This document shows, in pieces, positions 22,165-32,341 of a DNA stretch of 64,000 bases. Below the pieces are notes generated by a model, which was not told the origin of the DNA, did no database searches, and saw only the letters and a program-made list of their open reading frames with translations. Position numbers and translations under genes: made by a program. Numbering within the stretch: position 1 is the stretch's first letter; each line of letters opens with the position of its first letter. The stretch spans positions 1 through 64,000 of the forward strand of contig JABJKH010000114.1 of NCBI GenBank assembly GCA_018660465.1. Reading direction: 5' to 3'. Source of the stretch: Rhodospirillaceae bacterium (GTDB taxonomy: Bacteria > Pseudomonadota > Alphaproteobacteria > Rhodospirillales > JABJKH01).

Positions 22165-23567
22165 CTCAGGGCGCCTCCTTCAGAATTATGTTGGCCGGGC
22201 AAACCCTGGACCAGTGCTTTGAATACATCGCCCCGTTGTTCAAAGTTATCAAACTGATCAAATGACGCACACGCCGGAGATAACAGAACGACACAACCGC
22301 CTGATTTATCTTCTTGGGCGCGTTGATGCGCTTGCTCAACGGCCTTTGCTAAGGTGTCTGATTTGGTAACCGGAACTCGGTCTGCCAGCACAGCAGCGAA
22401 GGCGTCTTGTGCTTCACCGATTAAGAAGGCATGCACCACTTTGTTCAGGTAAGGCGTGACAGGATCAAGGCCACCTTCTTTGGATTGTCCACCGGCGATC
22501 CAGCAAATCGCTTCGTAGCATCCCAATGCCCGGGCTGCTGCGTCAGCGTTGGTTGCCTTGCTGTCGTTGATGTAGGCCACGCCGTCAATGACTTCGACGC
22601 GTTCCTGACGATGGGCCAAGCCGGGATAGGTTTTGATGGCATCGGAAATTTCCTGCCAATCCAAGCCCGCTGATCTGGTCACTGCATAAGCAGCTGCGGC
22701 ATTTTGTGCATTGTGGGTCCCCGGCAAAGCTGGCGCATCCGATAAATCTAAAACCGGGCGCGGGTCGCCATCCAATGAATCAAACAAGACGCCATCCATA
22801 GCGAAGACGCCTTTTTCCACCGCGCGCGTACCTGAGATGGGGATGGCCCGACCCCGTCGATCCGCACGTAGGGTTTCAAAAATTTCCCGTGAATGGTCGT
22901 CGTCTATTCCAATAATCATGGTTGAGTCAGCAGTTTGATTTCGGAACATTGATTTCTTGGCTTCGACATACCCGTCCATGCCGCCATGCCGTCCCAGATG
23001 GTCCGGGCTAATGTTCAAAAGTACACTGAAATCGCACGAGATAGACGGCGTTAAATCTAATTGATACGACGACATCTCCAGCACATAAATGCCGCCGTCG
23101 CCCATAGGAAGAAGCTCCAGAACAGGTGTCCCTAAATTTCCACCGACTTGAATGGTGCGACCGGCAACTTGCAAAACATGCGCGATCAACGAAGTCGTCG
23201 TTGACTTGCCATTGGTGCCCGTAATGCCGACGTAGGCGGCGTCTGGTTGGCTTCCCATCAAAAGCTCCATATCGCCAATAATCGGGCAACCCGCGGCCTT
23301 GGCGCGGTCGGCAATTGGGTGAGGACTTGGATAGGTGTGAGGAATTCCGGGGCTCATGATCAGCGCTGACATTTTGCGCCAGTTTGCGCTTGCCGGGTCG
23401 CGAACAGGTATTCCAACCGCTTCGGCTTCAGCGCGGGCATTCGCATTGTCGTCCCAAGCCCAAACATCGGCGTCCGATTCCATCATCGCGCGCGCAGCGG
23501 CTAGGCCACTGAGGCCTAGGCCTAAAACAACAATCGATTTTTCTGCGTACCCTGGAATGTGAATCAT
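22161..23567 (-). CDS. murD: UDP-N-acetylmuramoylalanine--D-glutamate ligase MurD
   Basis: Adds D-glutamate to UDP-MurNAc-L-Ala. The protein has 468 residues. An N-terminal Rossmann-like start VVLGLGLSGLAAARAM is followed by the ATP loop GITGTNGKSTTTSLIA, NISPDHLGRHGGMDGY, and the C-terminal INDSKATNADAAARAL and WIAGGQSKEGGLDP. It lies 13 bases after mraY and overlaps ftsW by 4 bp. Confidence 0.97.
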   Translation of the reverse strand: MIHIPGYAEKSIVVLGLGLSGLAAARAMMESDADVWAWDDNANARAEAEAVGIPVRDPASANWRKMSALIMSPGIPHTYPSPHPIADRAKAAGCPIIGDMELLMGSQPDAAYVGITGTNGKSTTTSLIAHVLQVAGRTIQVGGNLGTPVLELLPMGDGGIYVLEMSSYQLDLTPSISCDFSVLLNISPDHLGRHGGMDGYVEAKKSMFRNQTADSTMIIGIDDDHSREIFETLRADRRGRAIPISGTRAVEKGVFAMDGVLFDSLDGDPRPVLDLSDAPALPGTHNAQNAAAAYAVTRSAGLDWQEISDAIKTYPGLAHRQERVEVIDGVAYINDSKATNADAAARALGCYEAICWIAGGQSKEGGLDPVTPYLNKVVHAFLIGEAQDAFAAVLADRVPVTKSDTLAKAVEQAHQRAQEDKSGGCVVLLSPACASFDQFDNFEQRGDVFKALVQGLPGQHNSEGGALR

Positions 23568-23580
23568 TATTTCAACTTTC

Positions 23581-24669
23581 CTATCTGAGCTTCAGCGTGG
23601 AGAGGCCGATCAGCGCCAAGATCGCGGCGATAATCCAAAATCGGATAACGATGGTCGGTTCGGACCAACCCTTCTGTTCGAAATGGTGATGCAACGGCGC
23701 CATGCGAAAGACGCGCTTGCCGGTCAGCTTGAACGACGCAACCTGGACAATGACCGAAACTGTTTCCAATACGAACAAGCCGCCAACAATGGCCAGCACC
23801 AATTCGTGCTTTGTAATCACGGCGATGGTCCCAAGTGCACCGCCAAGTGCCAACGATCCTGTATCGCCCATAAACACCTTCGCAGGCGGCGCGTTGAACC
23901 ATAGGAACCCCAAGCTTCCGCCAACCAAAGCACCACAAAAAACGGCGAGCTCGCCGGTTCCGGGAACATGATGAATTTGCAAGTATCCAGAAAATACGGC
24001 GTTGCCGACCAAGTACGCGATCAAGGCAAAAACGCCGGTCGCGATCATCACCGGCACAATGGCAAGACCATCCAATCCATCTGTTAAATTCACGGAATTG
24101 GACGATCCAACCATGACGAACACGGCCATGATTGGGAATATCCAGCCAAGCTCAATCAGGAGGTTTTTAAAGAATGGCACCGCAATGGTGGAGTTCAAGG
24201 GCTCCGGCAACAGATGGATAATCCACATCGTCGCCGATAGGGCCACCACGGTCTGAAGCACTAATTTTAGTTTACCCGGCAAGCCGCCACTTTTACGGCG
24301 ACTGACCTTAATATAGTCATCAATAAAACCAATCGCGCCATAACCGATGGTCACGCCCAAGGCGGCCCAGACATAGCCGTTGGTCAAATCTGCCCATAAT
24401 AGGGTCGCCACGGTCAGCGCCAGCAAGATCATAAAGCCACCCATGGTGGGCGTGCCTTTTTTGGTCAGCAAGTGACTCTCAGGTCCGTCGTCGCGAATGG
24501 GTTGCCCGCCGCTTTGGCGACTGGCCAACATGCGGATCAGGAACGGCCCGATCAAAAAGCTGAGGATCAACGCCGTCATAACAGCACCACCCGTGCGGAA
24601 GGTGATGTAACGGAAAACGTTGAACACCGAAATCTGATCGGCCAGGGGATAAAGGAAATTATACAGCAT
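23581..24669 (-). CDS. mraY: Phospho-N-acetylmuramoyl-pentapeptide transferase MraY
   Basis: An integral membrane enzyme that attaches phospho-MurNAc-pentapeptide to undecaprenyl phosphate, giving lipid I. The protein has 362 residues and about ten helices. Signature motifs are [24 protein letters not shown] (catalytic aspartates), [28 protein letters not shown] and [15 protein letters not shown]. It lies 4 bases after murF. Confidence 0.98.
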   Translation of the reverse strand: MLYNFLYPLADQISVFNVFRYITFRTGGAVMTALILSFLIGPFLIRMLASRQSGGQPIRDDGPESHLLTKKGTPTMGGFMILLALTVATLLWADLTNGYVWAALGVTIGYGAIGFIDDYIKVSRRKSGGLPGKLKLVLQTVVALSATMWIIHLLPEPLNSTIAVPFFKNLLIELGWIFPIMAVFVMVGSSNSVNLTDGLDGLAIVPVMIATGVFALIAYLVGNAVFSGYLQIHHVPGTGELAVFCGALVGGSLGFLWFNAPPAKVFMGDTGSLALGGALGTIAVITKHELVLAIVGGLFVLETVSVIVQVASFKLTGKRVFRMAPLHHHFEQKGWSEPTIVIRFWIIAAILALIGLSTLKLR

Positions 24670-24673
24670 CGCC

Positions 24674-26122
24674 TCAGCCCCCGTTCACAACTAAGGGGGC
24701 GTCGCCCACGTTGGTATTGTCCATGTTCGCATCCAGGGCCAAGAGTGCCTGAACAACCGCATTCATTTTGCTGCCAGCGGACCCCTTGACCGAAACCGCG
24801 TCACCGGCCCGAACAGCAGACCGAACAACCGGCACCAATAATTCTGAATTGCCCGCGTGGCCGCCTTGCATTTCGTCGGGTAAAACGTCCGCAAGTGAAG
24901 CCATGTCAGTGCCTGCCGTAAACACCAAATCAATTTTGTTTTCGCTCAACGGTAGGGCGAGGGCTTGGTGCCGTTGAACCGAGTCCGCGCCCAGTTCCAG
25001 CATGTCCCCTAAGACCGCAATGCGACGACCGTTTGCCCCGACGCCAACCCGACCAAGGACGGATAACGCCGCCGCTACTGAGACCGGGCTCGCATTGTAG
25101 CTATCGTCAATGAGGGTGAATTCGCCATTGGGAAGCTGGACTTTACAAGTCCGTCCCCGTCCCTTTGGCGCGCTCAAATTTTTGAGGACAGTTGCCGCCA
25201 CCACTATATTTCCCCCGGCGGCGGCAACGCCCCCCAGTACTCCCAAGCTATTTGTCACCCAGTGTTGCCCAGGAATACTTATTCGATATTCAAATGTCTC
25301 ATCCGCGAATTCTGCGGTGACGCGAGATGAGTCTGCATCGGCTTCAAAATTCAATGCCCTGAAGTCAGCCGCCGCGTCGGCACCGAACGAAATTATATTG
25401 TTAACGCCCATGGATTTTGCGCGGGCTGCCAAGTGCGCAAATTGAGAATTATCCCGGTTCAAGATGGCCACACCGCCGGGCTCAAGTCCTAAGAAGATTT
25501 CAGCTTTGGCATCGGCAATGTCTTCGATGCTATCGAAGTGTGCGCTGTGGACAGCTTCTATTGTAGTGATCAGTGCAACATGAGGACGTGCCAATTTTAC
25601 CAGCGGCTCGATCTCACCCGGATGATTCATGCCCAATTCAAATACACCAAACTTTGCCGTGCGCGGCAGTCGTGCCAAGCTTAGCGGCAGACCCCAATGA
25701 TTGTTTAGACTGCCTTCTGTGGCATAGGTTTCGCCCTGGGCTGAAAGCACTTCTTTCAGCACTTCTTTGGTGCCAGTTTTGCCGACACTGCCCGTCACCG
25801 CGATAATTTTTGCCGTGCTCCGAGCACGAGATGCGACGGCCAGGTCTTCCAACGCCTTTAGGGTATCCTCAACAATCAGCAGAGATGTTTCAGAGTCCAG
25901 TGCATTCGGCACTCGACTGACAACGGCTGCGACGGCACCCTTGGTCAGGGCATCGCCAACAAATTTGTGTCCATCAAAATTAGGGCCCTCAATGGCGACA
26001 AATAGATCACCTGGTTCCAGCGTCCGACTGTCGATAGATACGCCTGTGGCAACCCAGTCGTGCGTCGCCCGCCCGCTGGTTGCGGTCTCAGCTTCTGATG
26101 AAAGCCACAAAGCCACGGTCAT
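24674..26122 (-). CDS. murF: UDP-N-acetylmuramoyl-tripeptide--D-alanyl-D-alanine ligase MurF
   Basis: Adds D-Ala-D-Ala to the UDP-MurNAc tripeptide, so it uses the product of Ddl. The protein has 482 residues. Motifs include [34 protein letters not shown] (ATP loop), [11 protein letters not shown] and [17 protein letters not shown]. The start at 26122 overlaps the murE stop by 4 bp. Confidence 0.97.
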   Translation of the reverse strand: MTVALWLSSEAETATSGRATHDWVATGVSIDSRTLEPGDLFVAIEGPNFDGHKFVGDALTKGAVAAVVSRVPNALDSETSLLIVEDTLKALEDLAVASRARSTAKIIAVTGSVGKTGTKEVLKEVLSAQGETYATEGSLNNHWGLPLSLARLPRTAKFGVFELGMNHPGEIEPLVKLARPHVALITTIEAVHSAHFDSIEDIADAKAEIFLGLEPGGVAILNRDNSQFAHLAARAKSMGVNNIISFGADAAADFRALNFEADADSSRVTAEFADETFEYRISIPGQHWVTNSLGVLGGVAAAGGNIVVAATVLKNLSAPKGRGRTCKVQLPNGEFTLIDDSYNASPVSVAAALSVLGRVGVGANGRRIAVLGDMLELGADSVQRHQALALPLSENKIDLVFTAGTDMASLADVLPDEMQGGHAGNSELLVPVVRSAVRAGDAVSVKGSAGSKMNAVVQALLALDANMDNTNVGDAPLVVNGG

Positions 26123-27588
26123 GATCCAAGCTCCTTCAGCGCAGCTTCGGTCACATCGACATCGCTAAACGGTAGAACCCTATCGCCAACGATTTGATTT
26201 GTTTCATGGCCTTTGCCAGCAATGATCAGTAGATCATCTGCCTCAAGATCGGCAACAGCTGTGGAAATGGCTTCGGCGCGATCACCGATTTCCTGCGCCT
26301 GCGGACAGGCTTTTAGAACTTGGCCGCGAATTTCGCTGGGATCTTCGCTGCGAGGGTTGTCGTCGGTAACGATAATTTTGTTTGCCAATGCCTGAGCAAC
26401 CCGTCCCATTTCTGGCCGCTTCCCGGTGTCTCGGTCGCCACCGCAACCAAAGACAACCGAAAGCTTGCCTTTGGTATGAGGACGAAGGGCACGGAGCACA
26501 CTCGCCAAGGCCTCAGGTGTATGCGCGTAATCTACAAAAACGCTGGCCCGCTTTGGGTGTCCCTTAATTCTTTGTAACCTACCGGGAGCACCCTCCAGAG
26601 CACTCAAGGTTTGCAAAACAGCATGGATATCTTCACCGCCTGCGAGAACTAGACCCACTGCACACAAGACGTTTAATATTTGGAAGTTTCCGATCAGCGA
26701 CAACGCCACGTCAGCACGCGTACCTTGGGCATTAATTTCCAGACTAAATCCCGTTTGCGTGGCAATGATGGACTCGCAATGTATATCTCCCTGGCCCAAG
26801 CCATAAGAAATGACCTTGTGGCCTCGGGTTAAACAGATTTTTGTCAGGGTCCGGAACTCCGGCGCATCGGCATTCAAAACCGCCGTACCGCCAGGGGCCA
26901 TGACTTCAGAAAACAATCGCGCCTTCGCCGCCAAATATTCATCCATCGATTTGTGATAATCTAAATGATCGCGGGTCAGGTTGGTGAACCCGGCGGCCCC
27001 TATTTTAACGCCATCCAATCGGCACTGAGATAGACCATGGCTGGAAGCTTCGACAGCCAAGTGGCTCACGCCTTCTGCTGCAAGATCACGGATATCTTGG
27101 TGTAACCCTACCGGATCAGGAGTCGTTAAACTGCCCACAGTCTCGCGTTCAGGTGCCGAAATCCCGAGCGTCCCCATGCTAGCGGCAGACCGGCCTAAAT
27201 TTGTCCAAATTTGCCGCGCCAGCGAAACAACAGACGTCTTACCATTCGTCCCGGTTACGGCGACAATGGTTTCAGGCTGAACGTCGAAGAAGCGTGCCGC
27301 CATCAACGCAAAGCGGCGGCGCGGATTATCATCGACTAATAGAGAGGTATCTTGGTGCTGTTTTTCCAGAACCGTACCTGACTGTGCCAGAATACAGACG
27401 GCACCCCGGCCCAAGGCTTCGTCGATAAAGTCCCGACCATCCGATTGAGTACCCGGCAAGGCGGCAAACAGGTAGCCGGGTTCGACCTCACGCGAATCGC
27501 AAGTCAAACCCGTGATATCCACATTCCTGTTGTCAGCCGTCCCCATTACGTCGCCACCATCTCCATTCCATAGTTCCTCAACGCGCAC
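26119..27588 (-). CDS. murE: UDP-MurNAc-L-Ala-D-Glu--2,6-diaminopimelate ligase MurE
   Basis: Adds the third residue of the peptidoglycan stem peptide. I choose GTG at 27588 (encoding VRVEELW), because GGAGAGG lies just upstream; it overlaps the ftsI end by 11 bp. ATG at 27546 is an alternative, and the frame itself opens at 27624. Motifs include DSREVEPGYLFAALPG, VTGTNGKTSVVSLARQ, NLTRDHLDYH and DNPRSEDP, the last being the signature of meso-diaminopimelate specificity. About 489 residues from the chosen start. Confidence 0.96.
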   Translation of the reverse strand: MRVEELWNGDGGDVMGTADNRNVDITGLTCDSREVEPGYLFAALPGTQSDGRDFIDEALGRGAVCILAQSGTVLEKQHQDTSLLVDDNPRRRFALMAARFFDVQPETIVAVTGTNGKTSVVSLARQIWTNLGRSAASMGTLGISAPERETVGSLTTPDPVGLHQDIRDLAAEGVSHLAVEASSHGLSQCRLDGVKIGAAGFTNLTRDHLDYHKSMDEYLAAKARLFSEVMAPGGTAVLNADAPEFRTLTKICLTRGHKVISYGLGQGDIHCESIIATQTGFSLEINAQGTRADVALSLIGNFQILNVLCAVGLVLAGGEDIHAVLQTLSALEGAPGRLQRIKGHPKRASVFVDYAHTPEALASVLRALRPHTKGKLSVVFGCGGDRDTGKRPEMGRVAQALANKIIVTDDNPRSEDPSEIRGQVLKACPQAQEIGDRAEAISTAVADLEADDLLIIAGKGHETNQIVGDRVLPFSDVDVTEAALKELGS

Positions 27589-29368
27589 CGGTCCTCTCCA
27601 CAGATTTCGTAGAGAAAGGCACAAAGGCCGCTTTGACCGGAGCCCGCCGCCGCTTGCTAATTTTGGGCTTACTGGTTTTAGGTTTATCGCCCTCTAGTAC
27701 CGGGCGAATCCCAATCATAGGCGCGATCCGCTGGACCAGCTTGCCAATGGTCGGAGCCGCCACCCAGCCGCCTGTCGCGTAGTAATACGTGCTCTTATTG
27801 CCCTTTGGCTCATCGACCAGTACCAGCAACACATAGCGCGGCGCATCAATTGGGAAGGCCGCGACGAAAGACGAAATCAGCGCTTTTTCTCGGTAACCGC
27901 CGTTCCCCTGTTTCTCCGCCGTGCCGGTCTTGCCACCAATCTTGTAGCCGGGAACATTCGCTTTGCGGCCCGTGCCGCGGCTGACAACCAAGCGCATCAG
28001 GTTGCGCATTTGGCTGGAGGTCTTCTCGGAAAAAATTTGGTGGATAATTTCGCCCCCCGGTTTCGGCTTATCCCTTTTCAAAATCGTTGGCGGCCGGTAA
28101 TAGCCGCCGTTCACGACTGTTGCGATGGCCGCAGCCATTTGCAGCGGTGTGACTGCAATGCCGTGGCCGTAGGAAATGGTCATGGTGTTGATATCGCGCC
28201 AGCGTGCGGGGGATAAGGGGGTCCCCACTTCTGGCAGTTCAACCGCTGATTGACGCAACATTCCAAGTTTTGCGAGGTACGCCTTCTGCGCCTTGCCGCC
28301 TAAATCCATGGCCATCTTGGCGGCACCAATGTTTGATGAATAAATCAGGATTTCCGGCACAGACAACCAACGGTTCTTACCGTGATAATCGGTAATGCGA
28401 AACCGAGCGATCCGAATAGGCTTGCGGGCATCATAGCGGTCCTGCAACGACACCTTTCCCGAATCCAACGCCATTGCTGCGGTCAGCAATTTAAACGTCG
28501 AGCCCATTTCATAAACGCCTTTGGTCACCCGATTGAATCCGGCTTCGCCTTGCAAGGTTCCGGCGTCGTTTGGATTGTAATCCGGCAGCGAAACCATGGC
28601 GGTTACTTCGCCGGTTTCGGCATCAAGGATTACACCTGCCGCCCCCAATGCATTAAACCGAGCCACAACGGATGTCAGTTCCTGATGCAAAATCGCCTGA
28701 ATTCGAAGATCAATGGACAGTTGCACCCGGCGGCCATCGTTGCGGAGCGCATCATCAAAATAACGCTCGACACCAGCGATCCCCTTGCCGTCCACATCTG
28801 TCATGCCAAGTAGGTGCGATGCGACCCGGCCATGTGGAAAGACCCGACGCTCACCATCCGCAAATGCAACACCAGGAATTCCCAAGGCGTTAATGTCGTA
28901 AACTTGCTGCGGCGTCAAATTCCGGCGCAGCCAAACGAACTGACCCTTGCCTCTCAGCTTGACGAGAAGTTCTTCTCTGCTCAAATCGGGTAGAATCTCG
29001 GTTAACTTATCTGCGGCTTCATCAGCATCCAGAATTCCCTGCGGGTTGGCGTACAACGACGCAATCGGCAAACTCGCCGCCAAGATCACCCCCCGTCTAT
29101 CAACAATTTCACCGCGTCCTGCGACATTTGGTTTTGCCGTGGCGCGGGCGAATTTCTTATCTGCATCAGGTGACGACGTTGCCAGCGTGATCAGCCGTCC
29201 GCCAACCACCGTGAAAGCTAAAAGAACCACCATGCCCGTCACCAACAAACGGTTTCGTCCAGTTTCCATGGCAGACTTTTTGCTACCTTCGAAGTGGACG
29301 CGCGGCGGGTCCTCGTGGGTCAAGACCGTGTTCTCTTCAGACATAGGCAGGAGGTCTTGGTCACTCAC
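27578..29368 (-). CDS. ftsI: Septal peptidoglycan transpeptidase FtsI (PBP3)
   Basis: A monofunctional class B penicillin-binding protein that crosslinks septal peptidoglycan with FtsW. The protein has 596 residues. A membrane anchor lies at about residues 40-60. The active-site motifs are STFK (in YEMGSTFKLL), SSN (in IYSSNIGAAKM) and KTGTAEK. The start is GTG at 29368 in a GTGA overlap with the ftsL stop. The C terminus is basic (KPKTSKPKISKRRRAPVK). Confidence 0.96.
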   Translation of the reverse strand: MSDQDLLPMSEENTVLTHEDPPRVHFEGSKKSAMETGRNRLLVTGMVVLLAFTVVGGRLITLATSSPDADKKFARATAKPNVAGRGEIVDRRGVILAASLPIASLYANPQGILDADEAADKLTEILPDLSREELLVKLRGKGQFVWLRRNLTPQQVYDINALGIPGVAFADGERRVFPHGRVASHLLGMTDVDGKGIAGVERYFDDALRNDGRRVQLSIDLRIQAILHQELTSVVARFNALGAAGVILDAETGEVTAMVSLPDYNPNDAGTLQGEAGFNRVTKGVYEMGSTFKLLTAAMALDSGKVSLQDRYDARKPIRIARFRITDYHGKNRWLSVPEILIYSSNIGAAKMAMDLGGKAQKAYLAKLGMLRQSAVELPEVGTPLSPARWRDINTMTISYGHGIAVTPLQMAAAIATVVNGGYYRPPTILKRDKPKPGGEIIHQIFSEKTSSQMRNLMRLVVSRGTGRKANVPGYKIGGKTGTAEKQGNGGYREKALISSFVAAFPIDAPRYVLLVLVDEPKGNKSTYYYATGGWVAAPTIGKLVQRIAPMIGIRPVLEGDKPKTSKPKISKRRRAPVKAAFVPFSTKSVERTGAR

Positions 29369-29655
29369 CGGGTTGCTTCCCCCTTTTTGTTGCTGACGTT
29401 TTGCAATGTCTGCATTTGCTCAGGGCGCACCTGATCAAGACCCAGGTGCCGTTCCGCCAAACCCCGCAACCGATCGGGATTGTTCAGATGACTCCATTCA
29501 GCTTTAAGAACACGAACCGCTTGCTGCTCTGCCTTGATGGAGCGGTTGAGATCAACCAACTCCCCTTCAAGGTCCTGAACCTGATATTTGACGGAAAATA
29601 ACGCCAAGCTCAGAGCCCCAGCCAATAGAACAAATAGCATTGTGGTTTGACGCAT
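29365..29655 (-). CDS. ftsL: Cell division protein FtsL
   Basis: A small bitopic protein of 96 residues that bridges FtsQ and the FtsWI synthase. It has an N-terminal membrane helix (residues 5-22, TMLFVLLAGALSLALFSV), then a leucine-rich coiled coil and the conserved LRGLAERHLGLDQVRPEQ. The sequence alone is weakly conserved; position between rsmH and ftsI settles it. The ATG overlaps the rsmH stop by one base. Confidence 0.93.
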   Translation of the reverse strand: MRQTTMLFVLLAGALSLALFSVKYQVQDLEGELVDLNRSIKAEQQAVRVLKAEWSHLNNPDRLRGLAERHLGLDQVRPEQMQTLQNVSNKKGEATR

Positions 29656-30671
29656 TAGGCTGCCCTCCTGTTTGCATCATCGTTAGCCGGCCCACGGGGG
29701 GGTGTTGGCCAGACCGGTGCATCGGTCCTCTCGCCTGCCCGCAATCGCGCCGACCGGGCGCGGGGATTGGTTGAAACTTCATCGGATGAAGCCTTAACCG
29801 CCCCCCTGTGCACGGGCCGAATGCTGGCTGCCTGCTGATCCTCAGCGGACACAGGCAAATGACGTGAAGGTCTTGCCGCAGCGCCACTGCGCACGCGCAT
29901 GAAGTCCTTTACGATTCTGTCTTCAAGAGAACGGAATGAAACCACGGCCATGCGGCCGCCGGGCACAAGCAATGCCTCGGCAGCGCGCAGGCCGCGTTCC
30001 AGGTCCCCTAACTCATCGTTCACATAAATTCGCAACGCTTGGAATGTCCGGGTCGCCGGATCAATGCCGTCCTTGGATTTTTTGACGACGCCACGGATAA
30101 GTCTTGCTAATTCGGCGGTACCGGTAATCGGCTTATCCGCCCGCACATCTATGATCGTTTTCGCAATCCGCCGGGATGCGCGCTCTTCGCCATACTTATA
30201 TATAACGTCGGCAAGTTCTTTTTCGGGAAGCTCGTTCACCACATCGGCTGCGGTCATGCCGTCTTTCGACATGCGCATGTCCAAGGGGCCATCGGCGCGG
30301 AAGGAGAAGCCCCGGTCGGGATCATCCAACTGCATGGACGAGACACCAAGATCGAAAGCGATGCCATCAACCTGTCCGACGCCAGCATTCTCAAGCAACT
30401 CGGCCATATCGCCGTAGCAGCCCTGCAACACGGTAAGCCTGCCTGGGAAACGTGCGATCAGGTCCGCAGCGCGATTTTGCGCTTCCGGGTCACGGTCAAT
30501 TCCCCAGACCGTACATTCGGCTGCTTCGAGGATTGCGCGAGAATATCCACCCGCGCCAAAAGTCGCGTCAACGTAGATCGCGCCGTCCTGGGGTGTCAGG
30601 ACGTCGAGTACTTCGCGCAAAAGCACAGGTGTATGGGAAAACGTGGGACGGGGGGGGACCGGCTCACGCAT
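29655..30671 (-). CDS. rsmH: 16S rRNA m4C1402 methyltransferase RsmH (MraW)
   Basis: An S-adenosylmethionine-dependent methyltransferase acting on C1402 of 16S rRNA. The protein has 338 residues. Motifs include HTPVLLREVLDVLTP, VDATFGAGGYSRAIL, GVSSMQLDDPDRGFSFR and ATRTFQALRIYVNDEL. It stands second in the division cluster, 3 bases after mraZ. Confidence 0.97.
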   Translation of the reverse strand: MREPVPPRPTFSHTPVLLREVLDVLTPQDGAIYVDATFGAGGYSRAILEAAECTVWGIDRDPEAQNRAADLIARFPGRLTVLQGCYGDMAELLENAGVGQVDGIAFDLGVSSMQLDDPDRGFSFRADGPLDMRMSKDGMTAADVVNELPEKELADVIYKYGEERASRRIAKTIIDVRADKPITGTAELARLIRGVVKKSKDGIDPATRTFQALRIYVNDELGDLERGLRAAEALLVPGGRMAVVSFRSLEDRIVKDFMRVRSGAAARPSRHLPVSAEDQQAASIRPVHRGAVKASSDEVSTNPRARSARLRAGERTDAPVWPTPPRGPANDDANRRAA

Positions 30672-30674
30672 GAT

Positions 30675-31151
30675 CTACCCTCCTCTACCACCGCCACCTG
30701 GGTCAGGCGGCGTCTCAATTGTTAAGCCTTCTTCAATCACCGTTTGCGAGGCGCCGCTGAGTTCGGCCTCCGCCGCTTCCGGGTTCCAAATTAAAAATGA
30801 ATCTCCCATGCCGACGAATGCGGCCTTATCAGCAACTCCGGCACGGTCTGCCATATCTTTCGGCAGCACCAATCGTCCGGTTTCTTCTAATCTGATTAGT
30901 CGGGCACGACCGAACACGCTCATCGACAGCGCCCGGCGTTCCTTGGAAAACTTAGGCAGACGGGCGATTCCGGCCTTCATCTCTTCCATCCACTCGACGG
31001 TACAGGCTTCGATCGCGTCAAATTCTAGAGATGGATAAAGATAGACCGCGCCCGCGTGGCCGCCTTCCAGCTCGGCACGGAACGGCGCCGGTACGGACAC
31101 GCGTCCCTTGCCGTCGACCTTATTCTCAAACGTACCGGCGAATAGCGCCAT
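30675..31151 (-). CDS. mraZ: Transcriptional regulator MraZ
   Basis: A DNA-binding AbrB-like protein that opens the dcw cluster and, in studied bacteria, represses it. The protein has 158 residues with two tandem SpoVT/AbrB-like halves: FAGTFENKVDGKGRVSVPAPFR near residue 4, and the second repeat ARLIRLEETGRLVLPKDMADRAG near residue 82. The tail ends in PDPGGGGRGG. A candidate promoter lies about 135 bases upstream. Confidence 0.95.
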   Translation of the reverse strand: MALFAGTFENKVDGKGRVSVPAPFRAELEGGHAGAVYLYPSLEFDAIEACTVEWMEEMKAGIARLPKFSKERRALSMSVFGRARLIRLEETGRLVLPKDMADRAGVADKAAFVGMGDSFLIWNPEAAEAELSGASQTVIEEGLTIETPPDPGGGGRGG

Positions 31152-31157
31152 CTAATC

Positions 31158-31315
31158 CCCCAAAAACCGCAAGCCCTTAGCCCCACAATTGCGCCCCAAA
31201 TTTGCGCCGCAAAATCAGCACTCGACCCCCAGATATTCTTCGCGCCCCAAGTGCAACAATCCTCAGTTACACTTCTGGGCATATTTGGAATAGCATGGGT
31301 ATTTATGGGAGTCAA
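31158..31315 (-). promoter_or_regulatory. Candidate dcw promoter and possible MraZ boxes
   Basis: On the minus strand TTGACT (31315-31310) and TATTCC (31292-31287) are spaced by 17 bases. Between them and mraZ, five TGGGG motifs occur (plus-strand CCCCA at 31158, 31181, 31194, 31227, 31245). MraZ is known to bind short repeated TGGG-type boxes upstream of its own gene. Here the spacing is irregular (13-33 bases), so the boxes are only suggestive; the promoter match is better. Confidence 0.5.
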
Positions 31316-31469
31316 TGACACATTATGGAAATATTCGGGAAAATGCTTGGGTTTTCAATGCCTTCCAACTCTGGTTTTCATTGATCGTGAGCCAGAAGAC
31401 TAAAAGTCGATTTCGCCCCTTTGATGGTCAATTTGTGGTAATTTTGGGGAATCGACAGGCGATGAACTT

Positions 31470-31680
31470 TACTCAGCATCCTTCGAGACGGGCCTAGTAG
31501 CCCTCCTCTGGATGAGAATGGGGAGATGTCAAAGTGTGGAGTGAGAAATTAAAACTCCCCGAAAGCTAAAACGACCTCTGTCGCTTTAGCTTGAGAAGCC
31601 CGCGACCGCGGGCCGCCGACCGTTCGGCGAAAGCAAAGGGCCGAAGAGGCCCGCCCGGTGCTTGAGGGGCGATAAAAACC
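31470..31680. repeat. Structured direct repeat, copy 1
   Basis: About 210 bases that recur at 33538-33774 in the same orientation with roughly 80-85 percent identity by eye. It begins with a REP-like palindrome (CTCAGCATCCTTCGAGACGG and CTCCTCTGGATGA). A chain of hairpins follows: GCTAAAACGAC/GTCGCTTTAGC, GCCCGCG/CGCGGGC and GGGCC/GGCCC, then GAGGGGC and an A-rich end. I see no reading frame in it. It lies between mraZ and the PilZ gene. Confidence 0.8.
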
Positions 31681-31684
31681 ACCC

Positions 31685-31713
31685 TTGACCTCGTGGGAAA
31701 TTTCTCTGCTAAT
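31685..31713 (+). promoter_or_regulatory. Candidate promoter of the PilZ gene
   Basis: TTGACC (31685-31690) and GCTAAT (31708-31713) are spaced by 17 bases, 30 bases before the PilZ start. The ribosome-binding site AAGGA precedes the ATG. The -10 match is only partial. Confidence 0.4.
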
Positions 31714-31742
31714 TCATATGCAGACAACAAGGAAAAAGTTAC

Positions 31743-32135
31743 ATGGCATCGGTCAAGGGATTTGTGGAACGAAATGATCGTATCGACAATCGTCGACCGC
31801 TGAATGAAACGTATCTCGTCACGGACGGCGGGACCTGCGAGGTCATTGACGTCAGCATGGGCGGGATTTCATTCGCTGGTGCTAAGGAAAAATTCCCCCT
31901 CGGGAAAAACATTTCGATCAAGGGTGTCAGGATCGAAGATGAAGAAATGGTCGAGTTCGGAGCCTTTGCCGAAGTCGTCCGTAGCGTTTCACGGGCAAGC
32001 GGAGGCATCGGCCTAAAATTCAACAAACTAACCTCCAAACAATTCGGCATCGTCGAAGCCCTGGTCATGCACCGCCCCCTGGTTCCCAAGAAAAAGAAAA
32101 CCCTGCCCAAGAAGAAAAAAGGTTTTTTGGGCTAG
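31743..32135 (+). CDS. PilZ domain protein
   Basis: PilZ domains bind cyclic di-GMP and often tune motility. The protein has 130 residues. The binding motifs are seen as RIDNRRP near residue 13, an RxxxR-type motif, and DVSMGGISF near residue 36, a D/NxSxxG motif. The C-terminal tail is very lysine-rich (KKKKTLPKKKK). The next gene downstream is a broken flagellin, so a link to motility is plausible but inferred. Confidence 0.85.
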   Translation: MASVKGFVERNDRIDNRRPLNETYLVTDGGTCEVIDVSMGGISFAGAKEKFPLGKNISIKGVRIEDEEMVEFGAFAEVVRSVSRASGGIGLKFNKLTSKQFGIVEALVMHRPLVPKKKKTLPKKKKGFLG

Positions 32136-32341
32136 GCGTCTCAAGATTGAACGTAATGTTATTTATTAAGTGATAAGTTAACGTACAATAAATCTTTCAG
32201 TAAAAATTAACTTCTTGCCGTTAATCAGTATATATTCGCATACAACCCTTGCGAGTGAGATGTGGCATCAATACGTATTATTTGAATACAGACGTATGCA
32301 GGGCATTCGTTTAAAATAAATCTTTTCTCGGTGACGTTAGA

